Part shown: piece by piece, positions 59,860 to 64,000 of the stretch | How the letters are laid out: each line of letters opens with the position of its first letter | Position numbering within the stretch: the first letter of the stretch is position 1 | Assembly (NCBI GenBank): GCA_050084985.1 | Contig: JBITNC010000001.1 | Span: 53,072,001 to 53,136,000, forward strand | Direction of reading: 5' to 3' | Length of the DNA stretch: 64,000 nt | DNA from: Nageia nagi | Lineage: Eukaryota; Pinophyta | Notes under the pieces: model-generated | What the model saw: the letters and a program-made list of their open reading frames with translations, nothing else | Told to the model about the DNA's origin: nothing | The model's database searches: none | Program-made: the position numbers and the translations under genes

Positions 59860-61165
59860 CAAAATGAGATGATCCAAATTAAAACCCCAACACAAACTAC
59901 CAATTCTAGACCATCAAACCCTAACACCAAGCCTAGGGCATCAACATACAACACATAAACTCTCACTATACTGACGTGGGATGTTCACAAGCATGCAATC
60001 ACCCTATAATGCCAACATTGGCGCTCAAGGGCACTAATCACACTCCCAAGGCTGACGTCACCCCCTCAAGGGTTCCAATGATACTACGCACCCAACAAAT
60101 GCCCACAATGATGTAAATGCAAGTCTACAACACCAACAAATACCACAATATGGAAAACCAACCTAAATAGATGCTTCAACACTAACACATTCACAAGATC
60201 TCATACATTCATGAAATGGACACAATAACAATACATGGAGTTCTGAATACCCTTTATTGTACAATGAGGGTTTCACAATGAATTACAATGCAATATAGCT
60301 AGAAGGTTGATGTTGGCCTCAATGGAGCCAATCTAGGGTACAATACACTAATAACCACAACCCTTTGGAAATGCCGAACTGGGGATAGATCCACCTCCTC
60401 ACAACTCAAGTCCCTCTCCTACGAAGGAGTCTTCCTCAAGTCTAGATGACCACTGAAGGTAGAGATGAAGTCCTCGGAATGCCACCGGATGGATTAGGTG
60501 CTCCACCTAATCGTAGACATATCAGATCCCACTGCCAAAACGCCCTCTAGACTCCATGCCTAGGAAGTTTGCTCAGTGCTGCCAAGCCAAGGTTGCCTAG
60601 TGGATGGTAGAAGTGTAGAAGTATATTAATCAAGTGTGTCCAAATGAGAAGCTCCAATATGTATTTATAATTTCCCATGGCTTGAACCCATCTCGAAATC
60701 ATGCTTATCTCTTCTAATCCAACACTGGGCATTTGGGGGCCCCAACGGCTTAACTAGCCGTTATGTTTCCCCAATGATGCCAATGTGGGGGTCCCAGGCA
60801 CCTTTAGTGCCAATGTGGGGTCTCAGACACTTAAGTGCCAACGTGGGGTCCTAGACTCCTTCAATCCTGACATGGGGTATCTGGAAGCTCTGAGTGCCAC
60901 GTGGGGTGTGGGCCACTCTCCATCATAATGCAAGCATGCTGGTAATCATCCAATACTTGGGGACATGAATACACCTTGGGATTCCTACAATCTGGAATCT
61001 CCAATTACGTAACAAACCTACTTTATTGCTTAGGAGGGAGACGTCCCACTTGGGGCTCACAGAGGGGTCCATAAGACCTATTAAACTCCTACCCTGAGGT
61101 ACAACACAATGAATGCAAATACATGAAAACTCAATGGGTCCCATCAGGAGTACAAGGGGGACATG
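59860..61165 (-). mobile_element. Diverged gypsy LTR, probably solo
   Basis: It shares a series of blocks in the same order with the LTRs at 23851 and 28427: GATGATCCAAA-like start, GGTTGATGTTGGCCTC and GGAGCCAA, CGAAGG-AGTC, CGGAATGCCACCGGATGG, CCCTCTAGACTCCATGCCTAGGAA, then TATTTATAAT (minus-strand TATA region) and GGAGGGAGACGTCCCACTTG. No internal element sequence adjoins it. The ends are approximate and no target duplication was found. Confidence 0.65.
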
Positions 61166-62640
61166 TTGGGAAGGAAACCTTTCCTCTTACTTGGTGATCG
61201 CCCAGATGATCAAGACGGGAAAGTGACCCAACATGTAGGTGAGAATGCATTATTGAACTCCTCTTGTAAGGAATGATACCCCAAGGTTTCTATCGGAAAG
61301 CTTGTGTTGTTAATACAAGCTTGAAATTGTGTAGGTCTTGTTTCGGAATCAGCTAAGTGGGGTAGTAGGGTAATAACTGTTAACTCACATTTTATGTAGG
61401 GACTGAGGTGTTTTATCTTGTAATAGTTAGAAAGTTGCTATAGTTTTTGAAGAAAGTGTAAAATAAAGAAAAGAAAAGTGAACGAGAATGTTTCGATACT
61501 GGTGAGATGACAAAGAAAAGGCTACAGTGAAGCAGTGTCTAAGGTTTCTTACTTCAAGATCATTTAAGAAATCTCATTCGAAGTCCTCCATCCTAAAAAT
61601 AAAATAACCTAAGTTCAATCTATTCTTAAGAGGAGTGGGGAGGAGAGTTGACTGTTGGTACTCTGCAAGCAGGACCGATGCAATCAAAAGAAAGACACAA
61701 TGCAACAAGTGCGCACAAACTTCGTTTCAAATGAAGAAATCTAATTTGATGTCATAGAAAGGAGAAAAGCTTAGAATACGTTCACTTACTATGCAAATTA
61801 TGGATAGGCAACGATTTGGGAATGATTCAAAAACTTTTTTAAAATTTTCAAAAAAAAGTTTTCCTAAAATTCGAAATATTTTCTAGGAAAAGCGTGAAAA
61901 ATTTTGAATCATCAAAAAAAAGCCTCAAAATGGTAAAATCCACAATCTCACAAATGACAAATCTCTTTGTTTCAAGTATTTCACCACTTTGTATTAAATT
62001 TGTGCAAAAATTACATGGATACATGAATTTGCCAATTTTCCACAAATTTTCACTAAAAACATTCTGCCTCAAAAGTGACCCCCTATGGTCTATTTATAGA
62101 CGTTTTAGGTCAAATTTGAGGTTGTTGCTCTAATTCTTGAAAAAAGCTTCAAAATTGCTAATTTGAATGCTAAATTGAGATTACAATATTGTTGTAGTGA
62201 GAGAACAGTCTCATCCCACTAAAATATGCTAAAAATAAAATATTTACAAAAATTGATGTCCTTTGGCACGCATTTCGAGGTGTTTTGCATCAATTTGGCA
62301 AAAATTGGAGTTTCAAATCCTTGTTCTAGATCCTTCTGACATCTTTTGAGCTCCTTCTTTCTTTGAATTTGGATTTGCCTCTGATTGATCATTGTGACAA
62401 ATTTTCAAGGAATTCTAAGAGGTTTTTTCGAAAAGATGGAGGGGTCTGAAATTTGGAAAAATTTTAAAAAGTGGATTTGAGCTCAAGGATGGATGGAGGA
62501 TGGGATTATAAAAGTACTTGGCAAGTTTTGAGAGGTTTTGGGATTTTTAGGAGGTTTTGAGAAATATTTGAAGTTTTTGGCAAAATTTTCAATTTTCATG
62601 TCTATGGATTTTTTTGATAGAAAAAAGTGAAAATTTCCAC
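61166..62640. other. Unassigned intronic DNA
   Basis: No gene. From about 61800 the composition becomes like that of the following tandem array (words such as CAAAATTTTC and TTTTGAG) but I cannot align it to the unit with confidence. Confidence 0.4.
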
Positions 62641-64000
62641 AGGAATGAAAATGCCTTCTAGATTTTTGAGCACTCAAACTTGCTCAAATTGAAAAATTTC
62701 AAAGTTTAAGGATGCTTAGAATGTCATTTTCCATGCAATGAAGGCAAAATTTTCGAATTTTGACCAAAATTTATCAATCCTCCTCAAGGTAGGTGCATAG
62801 TTTTCACCTCATTGGAATTCCATACACTTGAAAAGTTGCACCTAGCCTTTTGGTGCCTTAAATGTGCTCAAATTTGAAAATTTGAAGTATTAAATGCACT
62901 CAAAATGGCTTTTTCCTTGTAATGAAATGCTCAAACATGAATTTTGATCAAAATTCGTCAATTCTCCGCAACTTAGGTGCTAGTTTTCAGTCCTATGGAT
63001 CTTCAATGGCATGAAAACCTGCACCTAGATATCTGAGCCCCCAAACTTGCTCAAAAATGAAAATTTGTAAGTTTAAATGTGCTTGGAATGGGGTCTTTTA
63101 TTAATTTATGTCTTCAAATTTGGTTTTTGATAAAAATCCATCTTCCTCCTTGACTTGGAGCCAAAAAAACACTCCATTGGGAATTTCATTGGCATGAAAG
63201 CATGCGCCTATGCTTTTGGGTGATTTCCCTTGCTCAAAAGTGAAATTTTGTAGACCTATACCCTCTTGAATGTCCTTGCTCACAAACCTTCAAACTTGAG
63301 TTTTGGACAAAATTTATCTTTTTTCCTCATGCTAGGCACCAAAACTCATCTCATTGGATTCCCATAGCCTTGCAAACCTGCACCTAGGAATTTGGGTCAC
63401 TTTCCTTGCTCAAAAGTGAAAAATTGCAAGTTTAAATGTGCTAGAAATGATGTTTTTCACCTAATGGACACCTTAGGATCAATTTTTAATTAGTTTTGCA
63501 CTTATCCCTCCAAGTTAGGCGCCATTTTTCAACTCTATGGATTTTGAAAAATATGGAAAACTGTGCCTAGAATTTTGGTGCCCAAAACTTGCCCAAATTT
63601 GTGATTTCCAAGACCTAAATGTGCTCACAATGCCATTTTGCACCCAATGGACCCTTCAAACTTGTATTTTGACCAAAATTTATCAAATGTTTTTACTCTA
63701 TGCGCCATTTTTCACTCCATTGGAATTCCATAGCCTTGAAAACCTATGCCTAGCCCTTAGGATGCTCAAAAGTGCTCAAAATAAAAATTTTGAGTATTAA
63801 ATGTGCTTAGAATGGTGTTTTCCTTGTTCCCAAGCATCTAAACTTGTCTTTTGAGCAAAAAATGCTTCATCTTATCAATCTAGACGCAAAAAATCAGCCA
63901 TTGGATTTGGAATCATTTGGAAACTTGCGCCTACGAATTTGGGGGTCTATACTTGCTCAAATTTGCAAAATTGAAGACCTAAAGTGCCTTAGAATCACCT
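62640..64000. repeat. Diverged tandem array, period about 182 bp
   Basis: The anchor word TGCTCA (or TGCCCA), followed by A-rich sequence, recurs at 62681, 62865, 63048, 63231, 63407, 63590, 63773 and 63954, with spacings of 184, 183, 183, 176, 183, 183 and 181. Between anchors each unit repeats, in order, an AATGTGCT-GAATG block, a TTTTGACCAAAATTTATC-like block, a CATTGGATT-CCAT block and a GCACCTAG-TTTTGG block. At least seven and a half units are present and the array runs off the window. Confidence 0.88.

Larger units (their letters stand above)
59561..64000 (+). other. Intron 4 (incomplete, over 4.4 kb)
   Basis: It starts at GTTACT and has no acceptor-exon pair that I can recognise before the edge. 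It contains a gypsy LTR (about 59860-61165), unassigned AT-rich DNA (61166-62640) and the start of a 182-bp tandem array. Confidence 0.6.

Noticed and set aside
59561-64000. Next exon of the gene
   Set aside because: I looked for a phase-0 exon continuing the domain after LTDEQ and found no convincing acceptor-exon-donor set. It is probably beyond the window.

Overview
The window looks like nuclear DNA of a land plant with a very large, retrotransposon-filled genome. A gymnosperm such as a conifer is my best guess. The reasons are plant-type LTR retrotransposons primed by initiator tRNA-Met (TGGTATCAGAGC sites), plant telomere-like TTTAGGG repeats, tRNA-derived SINEs, and one spliced gene whose small exons are separated by introns of about 10, 17 and 11 kb. 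Nothing in it is bacterial: there are no operons, ribosome binding sites or CRISPR arrays. Taxon assignment is inference.

Layout. 1-11.1 kb: part of one copy, then a complete but decayed minus-strand Ty1/copia element (2648-11049, 499-bp LTRs, ATAAG target duplication). 11.4-13.6 kb: a degenerate telomere-like array, a 200-bp tandem duplication and a 20-bp tandem array built on CCTAAGTCAAC. 14-20.7 kb: AT-rich DNA with a SINE flanked by a 15-bp target duplication, two older SINE-like copies, a fold-back hairpin, and an internally deleted Ty3/gypsy element (about 15.8-19.0 kb).

20.7 kb to the right edge: a plus-strand gene. A CpG-retaining promoter/5' UTR lies at about 20.74-21.31 kb. Four coding exons (21313-21493, 31234-31292, 48564-48651, 59448-59560) join in frame at GT-AG junctions into 147 residues. 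These begin a secreted or membrane glycoprotein that resembles, from memory, the N-terminus of the plant TMEM8/PGAP6-like (DUF3522) family. The rest lies beyond 64000.

Intron 1 holds a LINE RNase H remnant and a decayed minus-strand chromodomain gypsy element with a solo LTR inside one of its LTRs. Intron 2 holds a non-autonomous hAT element, a 1398-bp solo LTR, a LINE reverse transcriptase fragment, a half copia element abutting a deleted gypsy element, and a minus-strand gypsy remnant whose primer binding site is split by a solo LTR. Intron 3 holds the best-preserved element: an apparently full-length gypsy chromovirus (51336-57444) with an uninterrupted polyprotein and LTRs differing at 4 of 684 positions. 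A probable Mutator-like non-autonomous element follows. Intron 4, as far as seen, holds another chromovirus-type LTR and a diverged tandem array with a period of about 182 bp that runs off the right edge.

The window is thus one host gene whose introns record successive transposon insertions of different ages. I found no tRNA or rRNA gene and no second host gene. The most interesting items are the giant-intron gene, the young chromovirus with an altered protease motif, the 182-bp array, and the paired telomere-like arrays.
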